A stretch of DNA of 64,000 nt from Microbispora rosea subsp. aerata (GCF_014647835.1 NZ_BMPY01000029.1:1-64000); one strand, 5' to 3'. Counted from the first letter of the stretch, positions 36,910 through 45,482 are shown. Numbers and translations are program-made. The notes: a model not told the origin generated them from the sequence alone.

Positions 36910-37842
36910 ATGACCGGCTCAGCGGCGCCGCCCGACGACACGGCGATCGAAGGCGGCCCGGATGCCGCCGCGCCGCTTCGCGGCGCGCGTCCAGGGCGGC
37001 TGAGGACCGCTCCCGGGCCGGTGCGGACGGCGGCCGGGCTGGTCCTGGCCTGCCACCCGGGCCCGACCGCGGCGGTGACGGCTCTGGTCACGGCGCTGGT
37101 GGCGCTCACCGGGCGAGGCCCGGCGGGAGCCGTGCCGACGGCGCTCGCCGTGCTGACCGGGCAACTGTCGGTGGGCTGGTGCAACGACGCCGTCGACGCC
37201 GCCAGGGACGCCGCCGCGGAGCGGACCGCCAAGCCGATCGTCGCGGGGCTGGTGACCGTGCGCACGGTGCGCGCCGCTTCGCTTGCCGCGCTCGCGGCCT
37301 GCGTGCCGCTCTCGCTGGCCTGCGGCCCGCTCGCCGGGGCGACGCACCTGTTCGCCGTGGCCGCGGCGTGGGCCTACAACCTATGGCTCAAGTGCACGGC
37401 GGCCTCGTGGGTGCCGTACGCCGCGGGGTTCGGCGCGGTGCCGGTGTTCGCGGCCGCCGGGATGCCGGGCGGGGCCGTGCCGGCGTGGTGGGCGGTGCTC
37501 GCCGCGGCGCTGCTCGGCTGCGCGGCGCACCTCGCCAACGTGCTGCCCGACATCGACGCGGACGTCGCCACGGGAGTGCGCGGCTGGCCGCAGCGCCTCG
37601 GCGCCGCCCGGGTGCGGGCCGTGTTGCCGCTGCCGTTGCTGGCCGCGTCCGTGCTGCTGGTGGCAGGGCCGCCGGGACCGGCCGGTGCGGCCCGGTGGCT
37701 CGCGCTCGCGGCGGTGGCCGCGTGCGCGGCGGCCGGCCTGCTGCTCGGGCGTCGGATGCCCCGCGCGCCCTTCGCCGCCGCGACCGGCGCCGCCGCCGTC
37801 GACGTCCTGCTGCTCGCGGTCACGCCCGGCGTCGTCTCCTGA
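36910..37842 (+). CDS. UbiA-family prenyltransferase
   Basis: 310 aa, about eight membrane helices after a ~45-residue cytosolic N-terminus. Both metal-diphosphate motifs are present: NDAVDAARDAAAERTAKP (NDxxDxxxD) and LPDIDADVATGVRGWP. It transfers an isoprenoid to an aromatic or other acceptor in the membrane. Divergent from the type III PKS; UbiA genes recur beside such phenolic-lipid operons, so it may prenylate or otherwise serve that product (inference). Confidence 0.87.
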   Translation: MTGSAAPPDDTAIEGGPDAAAPLRGARPGRLRTAPGPVRTAAGLVLACHPGPTAAVTALVTALVALTGRGPAGAVPTALAVLTGQLSVGWCNDAVDAARDAAAERTAKPIVAGLVTVRTVRAASLAALAACVPLSLACGPLAGATHLFAVAAAWAYNLWLKCTAASWVPYAAGFGAVPVFAAAGMPGGAVPAWWAVLAAALLGCAAHLANVLPDIDADVATGVRGWPQRLGAARVRAVLPLPLLAASVLLVAGPPGPAGAARWLALAAVAACAAAGLLLGRRMPRAPFAAATGAAAVDVLLLAVTPGVVS

Positions 37843-37857
37843 TGCCTGGGCGGCCGG

Positions 37858-39432
37858 CTAGGGGCGGGTGAGCACCACGTAGCCCGCCTCCCGGAACACC
37901 ACCCGGTAGCCCTGTCCGAGCAACGCCGTGACCCGGGCCACCTGCGTGCGGACCGAGTCGAAGGGGAACGCCCTGGCTCCCACGTCGGCGGCCACCCACG
38001 GCGCCCCGCGCGGCGTGCGATCCCACAACAGGGTCCGCGTACGCGGCGACAGGGCCGGGGCGAGGGAGTCGGCCGCCTCGACCAGCGCGCCGTCCGGCAC
38101 CGCCGCGACGGCCCGTTCGGCCGCGCGGGTCCGGGCGGTCTCGGCGTGGAAACCGGGGGTGAGCAGCGCGCCGAACGAGAAGAACGGCACGAGCGCGAAC
38201 GCCACGCCGAGCGTCAGCAGCGCCCATCCCCGCACGAGCCTGCCCCGCCGTGCCGGGAAGCGGGCCGCCGCCCGCAGCGTGCCGTCGACCCCGGCGGCGA
38301 AGACGACCGCGACGACGAACGCCGTGTAGTGGTATCGCGGCGTCCACCAGTTCGGGTAAGTGACGGCGAGCATGCGTTCCAGCAACGGCGGCAGCAGCGC
38401 CAGGCCCAGCGGGGACAGCGCGGCGGTGAACAGCACGGGGGCGAGCGTCAGCACGAGCGTGCGCAGCTTCAGCGGCGGATCGGCGAGCAGCGCCACGACG
38501 TCGCCCGGGTGGGTGACGGCGTGCGCCACGGCCCTGGGGAGGTCCGGGCCGAGCGTCCAGTACGCCCAGTAGTAGTCGGCCCTGCCCCCGAAGTGCGGGA
38601 TGAGCACGCGCGTCGCCACCAGGGTCGCGGCGACGCCGCCGGCGACGAGCAGCGCCCCCGCGACCCGCTCGCCGCGGCGGGTGAGGAGAAACAGCCCGAA
38701 CCCGGCGAGCAGCAGACCCATGTCCTCCTTGACCAGCAAGAGCGCCAGCCCCCCGAGGAGCGCGGCCCGCCTGCGCCCGGCCTGGTAGCGCTCCAGCGCC
38801 GCCGCCGTGAGCAGCGGCGCGAACGCCACCTCGTGAAAGTCGAAGGCCACGGCCTCGGTGATCGGCCACGACAGGGCGTAGGCGACCGCGACCGGGTAGG
38901 CGACGCGCCGCCCGGACGTGACCGCCGAGCAGGCCCGGAAGGCGTACGCCGAGACGAACGGGATCGACAGCGCGAGGAGAACGGCCTGCGCGACGAGCAG
39001 GGTCGCCGGCCCGTCGTGGATCCAGTACAGCGGCGCCAGCAGCGCGAGCGCCGGAGACCAGTGGTCGCCGAGCACGCAGAACTCCGGCCCGAAGCCGTTG
39101 TGCACGCCCTTCAGCATCGAGACCGGTGCCTGCAGGCGCGCGTACGACCGGATCGCCTGGTCGAAGATCACCAGGTCGTACGCGCCCGCACGGAACCGGG
39201 CCAGCCGCACGCAGGAGTAGAAGGCGTAGAGCGCCGCCGCCGCGGCGGTGAGGGCCGCGACGCGGGCGACGTCCTCGCGGGGCACACCTCCGGTGGCGGG
39301 GCCTTCGGCGGCGCCGTGCCCGCCGGTGCGGTCGCCGCGCCGCGCCCGCCATCGCTGTGCGACCGTCCGCACGACCGTCCGCACGACCGTTTGGGCGACT
39401 GTTTGCGCGACCGCGCGCGCGATCCCCGCCAT
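37858..39432 (-). CDS. DUF2079 multi-pass membrane protein
   Basis: 524 aa from the ATG at 39432. The DUF2079 landmarks are FRAGAYDLVIFDQAIRSYAR, FGPEFCVLGDHWSPAL and AVAFDFHEVAFAPLL. These resemble GT-C-fold membrane glycosyltransferases, with acidic residues after the first helix. About ten or more membrane helices, then a soluble C-terminus. The N-terminal ~20 residues (VAQTVAQTVVRTVVRTVAQR) are encoded by a 12-bp tandem repeat. A role in envelope glycan assembly is inferred from the family only. Confidence 0.82.
   Translation of the reverse strand: MAGIARAVAQTVAQTVVRTVVRTVAQRWRARRGDRTGGHGAAEGPATGGVPREDVARVAALTAAAAALYAFYSCVRLARFRAGAYDLVIFDQAIRSYARLQAPVSMLKGVHNGFGPEFCVLGDHWSPALALLAPLYWIHDGPATLLVAQAVLLALSIPFVSAYAFRACSAVTSGRRVAYPVAVAYALSWPITEAVAFDFHEVAFAPLLTAAALERYQAGRRRAALLGGLALLLVKEDMGLLLAGFGLFLLTRRGERVAGALLVAGGVAATLVATRVLIPHFGGRADYYWAYWTLGPDLPRAVAHAVTHPGDVVALLADPPLKLRTLVLTLAPVLFTAALSPLGLALLPPLLERMLAVTYPNWWTPRYHYTAFVVAVVFAAGVDGTLRAAARFPARRGRLVRGWALLTLGVAFALVPFFSFGALLTPGFHAETARTRAAERAVAAVPDGALVEAADSLAPALSPRTRTLLWDRTPRGAPWVAADVGARAFPFDSVRTQVARVTALLGQGYRVVFREAGYVVLTRP
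39361..39408. repeat. 12-bp tandem repeat in the DUF2079 gene
   Basis: Four copies of a 12-bp unit (GACCGTCCGCAC twice, then GACCGTTTGGGC and GACTGTTTGCGC), in frame, encoding the alternating VAQT/VVRT of the cytosolic N-terminus. Gap 39433-39582 beyond the start holds nothing recognisable. Confidence 0.7.
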
Positions 39433-39582
39433 CCGTCCCGTTCGCTTCCGCCTGCCTCCCGCGCAGGCTATCGGCGCCGCCGCCGCGCGGGCCGCAACCG
39501 CCGCCTCCGTTTCCCCCCATCGGCTCCCCAAGCCCGGGCCGCCCGCCGGCCGCGCGGGACCGGGAGCGCCGGGGCCGTGCGG

Positions 39583-40197
39583 CTATCGGCTCAGAACGGA
39601 GAACCAGCGGCCGGCCTCGGTCCACACCTCCACCGGGCGCAAGCCGGTGCGCCCGGCGAGCGGCCCGATGTCGGACACGCTGACCCGCGCCCAGGCGAAC
39701 CATCCGGTGACCCTGCCCTCCCGGCGCAGCCGGACCCGTTCCGTACGGGTCGCGGCGCCGGGCGGGTCGAGCTCGGCGATGACCTCGCCGCCGGGCCGCA
39801 GCAGCTCGCGGACCCGGCGCAGCAGGGCGTCGGGGTCGCCGCCGATGCCGATGTTGCCGTCGGCCAGCAGCACCGTGCCCCAGCGGCCGGTGCCGGGCAC
39901 GTGGCCGAACACGTCGCGGCACAGGGCCCGCCCGCCCGCCAGCCGGGTGAGCCGGACGGCCCGGGGAGTGACGTCGATGCCGAGCGCCCGCACGCCGCGC
40001 TTGGTCAGCGCCACGGTCAGCCGCCCCGGTCCCGAGCCCACGTCGAGCGTGGGGTCGGCGCAGCGGGCGAGCATGGCCTCGTCCCCCTCGGCGCCGTGGA
40101 GCCAGCGCCACGCCTCAAGCGGCCAGGTGTCGCCGTCGGCGGACTCGACCTCGACCCGCGCGCCGTCCAGCGACTCGGCGTAGAGAGGGCCGATCAC
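39583..40197 (-). CDS. SAM-dependent methyltransferase
   Basis: 204 aa. The GTG at 40197 overlaps the preceding gene's stop by 4 nt. Class I methyltransferase motif I is LDVGSGPGRLTVALTKRGVR, followed by the acidic motif LGIDVTPRAV and motif IV VLLADGNIGIGGDP. It ends in FSVLSR. Third gene of a GT2 / DUF2064 / methyltransferase operon; the substrate is probably a glycosylated lipid or small molecule made with them (inference). Confidence 0.8.
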   Translation of the reverse strand: MIGPLYAESLDGARVEVESADGDTWPLEAWRWLHGAEGDEAMLARCADPTLDVGSGPGRLTVALTKRGVRALGIDVTPRAVRLTRLAGGRALCRDVFGHVPGTGRWGTVLLADGNIGIGGDPDALLRRVRELLRPGGEVIAELDPPGAATRTERVRLRREGRVTGWFAWARVSVSDIGPLAGRTGLRPVEVWTEAGRWFSVLSR

Positions 40198-40856
40198 GCC
40201 GGGACGCCCGTGCCGAGGGCCGCCAGCGCCGCCGCGAACCGGGAGGAGGGGGCCAGCGCGGCCACCGCGCGCGCGTCGGCGGCGGTGTCCACGTCGGTCA
40301 GCTCGGGCAGCAGGGCGCAGCGCACGCCCGCGGCGCGGATCCGCTCCATCAGCAGCGCTCCCGTGTCGGGCCGGGACATCGGCAGCCCGGCCAGCAGGGC
40401 GGGGTCGGGCGTGCGCTGCCCGAGCAGCCAGAACCCGCCGTCGGCGGCCGGGCCGACCACGACGTCGTGCCCGTCGAGCAGCCGCCCCGCCTCGGCCAGC
40501 AGCGCGGGGGTGACCTGCGGGGTGTCCATGCCGATCAGCACGACCGGGACGGGCAGCGCGGCCCACGCGTCGGCGAAGGCGGCGGCCAGCCGCTCGGCCA
40601 GGTCGCGGCCCCGCTGCGCCACCACGTCGTACCCCTCGGGCAGCCAGGGCCCCGGCTCGCCGAGCAGGGCGAGCACCCGGCGCGCGGCGGGGGCGGCGGC
40701 GACGGCCGCCAGCGTGTCGCGCAGCGCCGCCTCCGCCAGGCCGGCGGCCTCCCGCGCGGTGTACGGCGGCGTGAGCCGTGTCTTGACGGCCCCCGGCACG
40801 GGCGACTTGGCGATGACGACGAGCTGCGCCGCGCTCCGGCCGTCGCCCGGCCTCAC
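40194..40856 (-). CDS. DUF2064/TIGR04282-type nucleotidyl or glycosyl transferase
   Basis: 220 aa from the GTG at 40856 (GTGA overlap with the GT2 gene). LVVIAKSPVPGAVKTRLTPP at the start, then VVLIGMDTPQVTP and VVVGPAADGGFWLLG, are the hallmarks of this GT-A-like family. It is often found beside a GT2 enzyme and sometimes linked to arsenosugar or other exotic sugar pathways. Cytosolic. Donor and acceptor are unknown. Confidence 0.82.
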   Translation of the reverse strand: MRPGDGRSAAQLVVIAKSPVPGAVKTRLTPPYTAREAAGLAEAALRDTLAAVAAAPAARRVLALLGEPGPWLPEGYDVVAQRGRDLAERLAAAFADAWAALPVPVVLIGMDTPQVTPALLAEAGRLLDGHDVVVGPAADGGFWLLGQRTPDPALLAGLPMSRPDTGALLMERIRAAGVRCALLPELTDVDTAADARAVAALAPSSRFAAALAALGTGVPA

Positions 40857-41497
40857 GCCGCCCGCCACATGTCGCGCACCGTCCGCACGGTGCCCCGGAC
40901 CGTCCCCGTCACCTTCGACCGGCCCACCCTCGGCAGGTAGTCGACGTCGACCTCGCCGATGCGCCAGCCCGCCTCGCTCGCCCGCAGCACCATCTCCAGC
41001 GGGTAGCCGAACCGCCGGTCCCGCAGGTCCAGGGAGAGCAGCGCCGTACGGCGGGCCGCCCGCATCGGGCCGAGGTCGTGCAGCGGCGCGCCGGTGCGGC
41101 GGCGCAGCCGCCAGGCGAGCACCCAGTTGCCCAGCCGGGCGTGCGCGGGCCACGCCGACGCGGTGACGGGCCTGCGGCGGCCCAGCACCAGGTCGGCCGC
41201 GCCGGTCACCACGCCCTCCGCGACGTACGGGATCTGCCGCGGGTCGAGGGAGGCGTCGGCGTCCATGAAGCACACCACGGGGGCGGTCGCGGCCTCCAGG
41301 CCCGCGTGGCAGGCGGCGCCGAAGCCCGGCCTCGGCTCGGTCACCACGAACGCGCCGTGCCGGGCGGCCACCTCGGCCGACCCGTCCGTGGACCCGTTGT
41401 CCACCACGATCGCGCGGTAGCCGTCCGGCATCCGGCCGAGCACCCAGAGCAGCGCCGCCGCCTCGTTGAGGCAGGGAAGCACCACATCGATCTGCAT
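40853..41497 (-). CDS. family 2 glycosyltransferase
   Basis: 214 aa. MQIDVVLPCLNEAAALLWVL, then AIVVDNGSTDGSAEVA and the metal-binding DxD-like VCFMDADASLDP, are standard GT2 (DPM1-like) motifs. LGPMRAARRTALL and FGYPLEMVLRA follow. No membrane anchor is evident. Probably the first gene of a three-gene operon with 4-nt overlaps. It likely loads a sugar onto polyprenyl phosphate or another acceptor used by the neighbouring membrane transferases (inference). Confidence 0.86.
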   Translation of the reverse strand: MQIDVVLPCLNEAAALLWVLGRMPDGYRAIVVDNGSTDGSAEVAARHGAFVVTEPRPGFGAACHAGLEAATAPVVCFMDADASLDPRQIPYVAEGVVTGAADLVLGRRRPVTASAWPAHARLGNWVLAWRLRRRTGAPLHDLGPMRAARRTALLSLDLRDRRFGYPLEMVLRASEAGWRIGEVDVDYLPRVGRSKVTGTVRGTVRTVRDMWRAA

Positions 41498-41601
41498 GTC
41501 GCAGAAGCTAGGGCCGCCCGGGCCGCCGAGTTCTTACGAAGTGGCTACGGGCCGCCCCGAGGGCGGGGACGGCGGTCCCGGCCCGCCTAGCGTTGGCGGT
41601 C

Positions 41602-42915
41602 GTGACGACAGGACGGAAAACGCCGGCGGCGCGGCGGCGGGCACTCATGCCCTGGCATAGGGCACTCACGTCACGGCGCGGGGTGTCGGCGGCCTGGGCG
41701 GCGCTGGTGGCGGGCGCGTTCGCGGTGGGCGGGCTGCTGCACGCCCAAGGGGTGCTGCGCATCGACCATCTCCCGCCGCTGCACGGGCTGGCCCGCCTGC
41801 CCACGGCCGCGCTGCTCCCGGCGGCGGCCTTCGCCGTGCTCGCGGTCGCCGTGCTGCCCCGGCTGACCGCGCACCTGCCGATGCGCGCGGCGCCGGCGGC
41901 GGCCTTCGCGGCGTCGCTCGCCTGGACGGTCCTGCTGTCGGTGTCGGGGGAAGGGCTGGCCTGGCCGTTCACCCACCGGCAGGAATACCTGGCCGGGCTC
42001 GGGGCCGTGGGCGACGACCCCCTCGGCTGGCTGGCCGGCTTCACCCGCGACCTGCCGGCCTACCCCACGCACGTGCGCGGCCATCCGCCGCTGCCGGTGC
42101 TGGTGCTGTGGGCGCTGGCGGCCGCAGGACTGCCGGGACCGCTGTGGGCCGCTCTCCTCGTGGTCGTGGCCGGGTGCTCGGCCGTGGCCGCGATCGGCCT
42201 GGCCGTGTGGCGCGTCGCGGGGGAGGAGGCGGCCCGGCGCGCGCTGCCGTACCTCGCGCTGTGCCCGGCGGCGGTGTGGATCGCGACGACCATGGACGCG
42301 TTCTTCGCGGGCGTGGCCGCGTGGGGGACGGCGCTGCTGGTGCTCGGCGCGCGGAGCCGGGCGGGCCGGGTGGCGCTCGGCCTCGGCGCGGGGCTGGCCC
42401 TGGGCGCGCTGCCCTACCTCAGCTACGGCCTGGTGCCGTTCCTGCTCGTCCCGCTCGTCGCGGCGGTCGCGGTGGGAGTGCCGCGCTCGACCGTGGCCGC
42501 CTGCCTGGTCGGGGCGGCGGCGGTGAGCGCGCTGTTCGCCGCCGGGGGGTTCTGGTGGCCGGCCGGTGTGCTCGCCACCCACGCCGAGTGGGCGGCCGAC
42601 CCCGGCGCGGCCCGGCCGTACCTGTATTTCCTGGTCGCCAACCTGGCCGTGCTCGCCCTGGTGACCGGCCCGGCCACCGCCGTCGGGCTCGTGGCGCCGG
42701 GATCGGCCCGCGACCGGATCCTGCCGCTCGCGGCGCTGGTCGCGGTGCTCGCCCTCGACCTCAGCGGCGTCACCAGGGGCGAGGTGGAGCGCATCTGGCT
42801 GCCGTACGCCCTGTGGGTGGGCGCGGCGGCCGGGCGCACGGCCGACCGCCGCCTGCTCGCGGTGCAGGCGGCGGTGGGTCTGCTGCTGCAGGGGTTCGTG
42901 AAATCCCCCTGGTGA
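41602..42915 (+). CDS. multi-pass membrane protein, GT-C-like
   Basis: 437 aa from GTG 41602; a TAGCGT hexamer 7-8 nt upstream and no Shine-Dalgarno suggest a leaderless start (TTG 41593 is the alternative). Roughly ten membrane helices. After the second helix comes a loop FTHRQEYLAGL...FTRDLPAYPTHVRGHPPLPV, where the HVRGHPP segment recalls the HxxHPP-type loop of some actinobacterial membrane glycosyltransferases. Probable envelope function. Its stop is one base from the convergent epimerase stop. Confidence 0.7.
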   Translation: MTTGRKTPAARRRALMPWHRALTSRRGVSAAWAALVAGAFAVGGLLHAQGVLRIDHLPPLHGLARLPTAALLPAAAFAVLAVAVLPRLTAHLPMRAAPAAAFAASLAWTVLLSVSGEGLAWPFTHRQEYLAGLGAVGDDPLGWLAGFTRDLPAYPTHVRGHPPLPVLVLWALAAAGLPGPLWAALLVVVAGCSAVAAIGLAVWRVAGEEAARRALPYLALCPAAVWIATTMDAFFAGVAAWGTALLVLGARSRAGRVALGLGAGLALGALPYLSYGLVPFLLVPLVAAVAVGVPRSTVAACLVGAAAVSALFAAGGFWWPAGVLATHAEWAADPGAARPYLYFLVANLAVLALVTGPATAVGLVAPGSARDRILPLAALVAVLALDLSGVTRGEVERIWLPYALWVGAAAGRTADRRLLAVQAAVGLLLQGFVKSPW

Positions 42916-42916
42916 C

Positions 42917-43936
42917 TCAGCCGGCCGTCCCGAGAGGGGCGTGGGCGAACTCGCGCATGCCGTCGGCGAAGCGGATGCGCGCCCGGAAGCCCAGCTCGGC
43001 GGCGGCGCGATCCGGGGAGGCCACGATGTGCCGGACGTCGCCGAGCCGGTAGCGGCCGGTGACCTCCGGGGCGGGCCCGCCCCGCGCCGCGCTGAGCGCG
43101 TCCGCCAGGTCGCCGATGGTGTGCGGCTCGCCGCTGGCCACGTTGTACGCGCGGAGCCCGCCGGGCGGGGCGTCCCGCAGCGCGTCCAGCGCGGCGAGGT
43201 TGGCCGCCGCGACGTCGTCGACGTGGACGAAGTCTCGGCGCTGGCCGCCGTCCTCGAACACCAGCGGCGGCCGCCCGGCCTCCAGCGCGGACCGGAAGAT
43301 CGCGGCCACCCCCGAGTAGGGGGTGTCGCGCGGCATCCCCGGGCCGTACACGTTGTGGTAGCGCAGGGCGACCGCCGCGCCGCCGGTCTCGCGGGCCCAG
43401 TTGGCCGCCAGATGCTCCTGGGCGAGCTTGCTCGTGGCGTACGCGTTGCGCGGATCGGGCGGGACGTCCTCGCCCACGGTGCCCGGCGCGAGCGGGCGGC
43501 CGCAGCGCGGGCACACCGGCTCGAACCGCCCGGAGGCCAGGTCTTCCTCGGCCCGGGGTCCGGGCCGCACCCGCCCGTGCCCGGCGCAGTCGTACACGCC
43601 CTCGCCGTAGATCACCATCGACGACGCCAGGACCAGCCGGGAGACCCCGTGCCGCGCCATCGCGGCGAGCAGCACCGCCGTCCCGAGCGCGTTGACCGAC
43701 GTGTACGCCGGCAGGTCGGACACGTCGACGCCGAGACCGACCTTGGCCGCCTGGTGCACGACGGCGTCGGCGCCGGCGAGCGCGCGTGCGACGGCGTCCT
43801 CATCCCGCACGTCACCCGTCGTGACGCCCTCGCCGCCCCGCAGGTCGAATCCCCGCACCTCGTGCCCGGCGTCGCGCAGCAGCCCGGCGACCCGGCTCCC
43901 GATGAAACCGGCCGCGCCGGTGACCACGATCTTCAT
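42917..43936 (-). CDS. NAD-dependent sugar epimerase with CPxCG insert
   Basis: 339 aa extended SDR. NAD loop VVTGAAGFIGSRVAG, catalytic Ser in SSMVIYGEG and Tyr-Lys in NAYATSKLAQEH. A cysteine-bearing insert lies between them: CAGHGR ... FEPVCPRCGRPLAP. The CPRCG pair resembles a zinc knuckle seen in some dTDP-rhamnose 4-epimerase-like proteins. Likely converts an NDP-sugar for the nearby glycosyltransferases. A fragment copy of its 5' end lies at 45374-45441. Confidence 0.85.
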   Translation of the reverse strand: MKIVVTGAAGFIGSRVAGLLRDAGHEVRGFDLRGGEGVTTGDVRDEDAVARALAGADAVVHQAAKVGLGVDVSDLPAYTSVNALGTAVLLAAMARHGVSRLVLASSMVIYGEGVYDCAGHGRVRPGPRAEEDLASGRFEPVCPRCGRPLAPGTVGEDVPPDPRNAYATSKLAQEHLAANWARETGGAAVALRYHNVYGPGMPRDTPYSGVAAIFRSALEAGRPPLVFEDGGQRRDFVHVDDVAAANLAALDALRDAPPGGLRAYNVASGEPHTIGDLADALSAARGGPAPEVTGRYRLGDVRHIVASPDRAAAELGFRARIRFADGMREFAHAPLGTAG

Positions 43937-43964
43937 CTCGCCACGGTATCGGCGGCCCGCCGGG

Positions 43965-43977
43965 GTGAAAGTTTCAC
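43965..43977. promoter_or_regulatory. GTGAAA-G-TTTCAC palindrome, first copy
   Basis: 13-bp palindrome in the gap between the epimerase and the first FN3-CBM2 gene. The duplicated copy at 45470-45482 reads GTGAAA-A-TTTCAC: only the central base changed although surrounding bases diverged, which suggests a selected operator. Confidence 0.5.
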
Positions 43978-44089
43978 AATTCTTACGGAACGACCGGCGG
44001 GGACGCGGGCGGCCCTTTGACCGGCTCCTCCGGCCGACCGATCATCCGGGCACATCGACGAGGAGCTTCGTCTTCGGAAGAGGTGGAAC

Positions 44090-45274
44090 GTGCCCAGACT
44101 GTCATGGCCCGCCGCGTGGGCGGCGGCGGGCGCCGCCGCCCTCGCGCTGTTGGCGGCCAACGTCGCCGCGCCGCCCGTGCTCGCCGGCAGCACGGCCCAG
44201 ATGCACGCCGCCCGCATGCTGACCACGGCCTCGCCGACACCGTCGCCATCGCCGGGGTCGGACCTGACGCGGCCGACGGCGCCGGGCGACCTGCGGGCGT
44301 GCCCGCCGCCCCCGCCGCCGAGCGGGAGCTTCCAGGGTGTGGTCGGCCTGTGCTGGACGGCGTCCACCGACAACGTCGGGATCGCCGAGTACAAGGTGGT
44401 CATGCTCAAGCCGAACGGCTTCTTCGAGGTCGCCTCCACCTCCCAGACGACGGCCGTCATTCCCGGGCTGGTCCACGGCCGGACTTACACGTTCTACGTC
44501 GTCGCCAGGGACGCCGCCGGAAACACCAGCCGGCCCTCGGAGCTGCTCAGCACCCCCGCGGTCTCCGGCGCGAACGTGACGCCGACCCCCGCCACGGGCG
44601 ACACCACGCCGCCGACCAAGCCGACCGGGCTGCAGCCCAACTGCGTGCCCGACTTCAACGGGACCTCATTCTGCTGGACGCAATCCACCGACGACGTCGG
44701 CGTCACGGGCTACGACGTGTACCGGCGTACCGAGAGCGGCTGGCAGCGGGTGAGCAACCTGCCCGGCACGGCGGACACCTTCAGCGAGACCGGCTACAGC
44801 AACGTCCCGGGTCAGCAGTACATGTACTTCCAGCCCGGCGCCTCGTACGTCTACTTCGTCGTGGCCAAGGACGCCGCGGGCAACCTCAGCCTGCCGTCCG
44901 ACCTGGTGACGGCGACGGTGCCGCCCGACTACCCCACGCACTCGCCCTCCCCGGCGACGTGCCGGGTCGAGTACGACACCTGGACGTGGCCCGGCGGCTT
45001 CACGGCCAGCGTGAAGATCACCAACATCGGGTCCGCCGACATCGACGGGTGGGAGCTGCGCTTCACCTTCCCCGAGCAGGGACAAGAGCTCACCAGCGGC
45101 CACTCGGCGACCTGGTCCCAGTCGGGCAGGGACGTCAAGGCCGTGAACGCGGCCTGGAACGCGAAGATCAAGCCCGGTGAGTCCGTGCAGATCGGCTTCA
45201 ACGGCACCCAGACGGGCGTCAATCCCGAGCCTCGGGTCTTCACCCTCAACCTTCGCAACTGCGTGGTGAGCTGA
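44090..45274 (+). CDS. secreted FN3-FN3-CBM2 protein, copy 1
   Basis: 394 aa from GTG 44090 with GGAAGAGGTGG upstream. Signal peptide (LSWPAAWAAAGAAALALLAA), a Pro/Ser linker, two fibronectin type III domains (~65-155 and ~180-280, with CWTASTDNVGIAEYKV and CWTQSTDDVGVTGYDVYRRT), a linker, then a family 2 carbohydrate-binding module (~295-394) with cysteines near both ends and Trp residues in TWTWPGGFTASVKITN and GHSATWSQSG. It should bind cellulose, chitin or the producer's own glycans; no catalytic domain is attached. Tandem paralogue follows. Confidence 0.9.
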   Translation: MPRLSWPAAWAAAGAAALALLAANVAAPPVLAGSTAQMHAARMLTTASPTPSPSPGSDLTRPTAPGDLRACPPPPPPSGSFQGVVGLCWTASTDNVGIAEYKVVMLKPNGFFEVASTSQTTAVIPGLVHGRTYTFYVVARDAAGNTSRPSELLSTPAVSGANVTPTPATGDTTPPTKPTGLQPNCVPDFNGTSFCWTQSTDDVGVTGYDVYRRTESGWQRVSNLPGTADTFSETGYSNVPGQQYMYFQPGASYVYFVVAKDAAGNLSLPSDLVTATVPPDYPTHSPSPATCRVEYDTWTWPGGFTASVKITNIGSADIDGWELRFTFPEQGQELTSGHSATWSQSGRDVKAVNAAWNAKIKPGESVQIGFNGTQTGVNPEPRVFTLNLRNCVVS

Positions 45275-45344
45275 TCCCCGCCGCCGTTCGGCCCGCCCGG
45301 GGCGGGCCGTACGGCCGGGATGCCGCGCGGGTCGCCTGCCCGGA

Positions 45345-45380
45345 GTCGTGGAACAGCCCTGCGTCGTGAAACAGCCCGGC
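45345..45380. repeat. 18-bp tandem repeat
   Basis: GTCGTGGAACAGCCCTGC at 45345-45362 and a copy with two changes at 45363-45380, with a more diverged third unit overlapping the epimerase relic. It lies at the junction of the duplicated segment. Confidence 0.5.
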
Positions 45381-45441
45381 GTCGCGGAGCGGCCAGGAGG
45401 CCGGCTCCCGATGAAACCGGCTGTGCCGGTGACCACTTCAT
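45374..45441 (-). pseudogene. 5' fragment of the epimerase gene carried by the duplication
   Basis: The minus strand from 45441 reads ATGAAGTGGTCACCGG and on, matching the first ~73 nt of the epimerase gene at 43936 apart from a 4-nt deletion after the second codon and scattered changes. It still encodes VTGTAGFIGSR in a shifted frame. Homology fades near 45374. Confidence 0.75.
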
Positions 45442-45469
45442 CTCGCCGCGGTATCGGCGGCCCGCCGGG

Positions 45470-45482
45470 GTGAAAATTTCAC
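45470..45482. promoter_or_regulatory. GTGAAA-A-TTTCAC palindrome, second copy
   Basis: Equivalent position to the palindrome at 43965: both lie about 111-112 nt before the start of their FN3-CBM2 gene. The rest of the 318-bp gap 45275-45592 is the epimerase relic, a tandem repeat and duplicated promoter DNA. Confidence 0.5.

Noticed and set aside
43965-43977. GTGAAA-G-TTTCAC as a CRP site
   Set aside because: CRP-type sites need a six-base spacer between TGTGA and TCACA; here the half-site spacing is five and the flanking T/A bases are missing.
44666-45436. Minus-strand frame beginning VTGTAGFIGSR as a second epimerase gene
   Set aside because: Only the first ~20 codons resemble the epimerase; the rest is antisense of the FN3-CBM2 gene, so it is a duplicated fragment.
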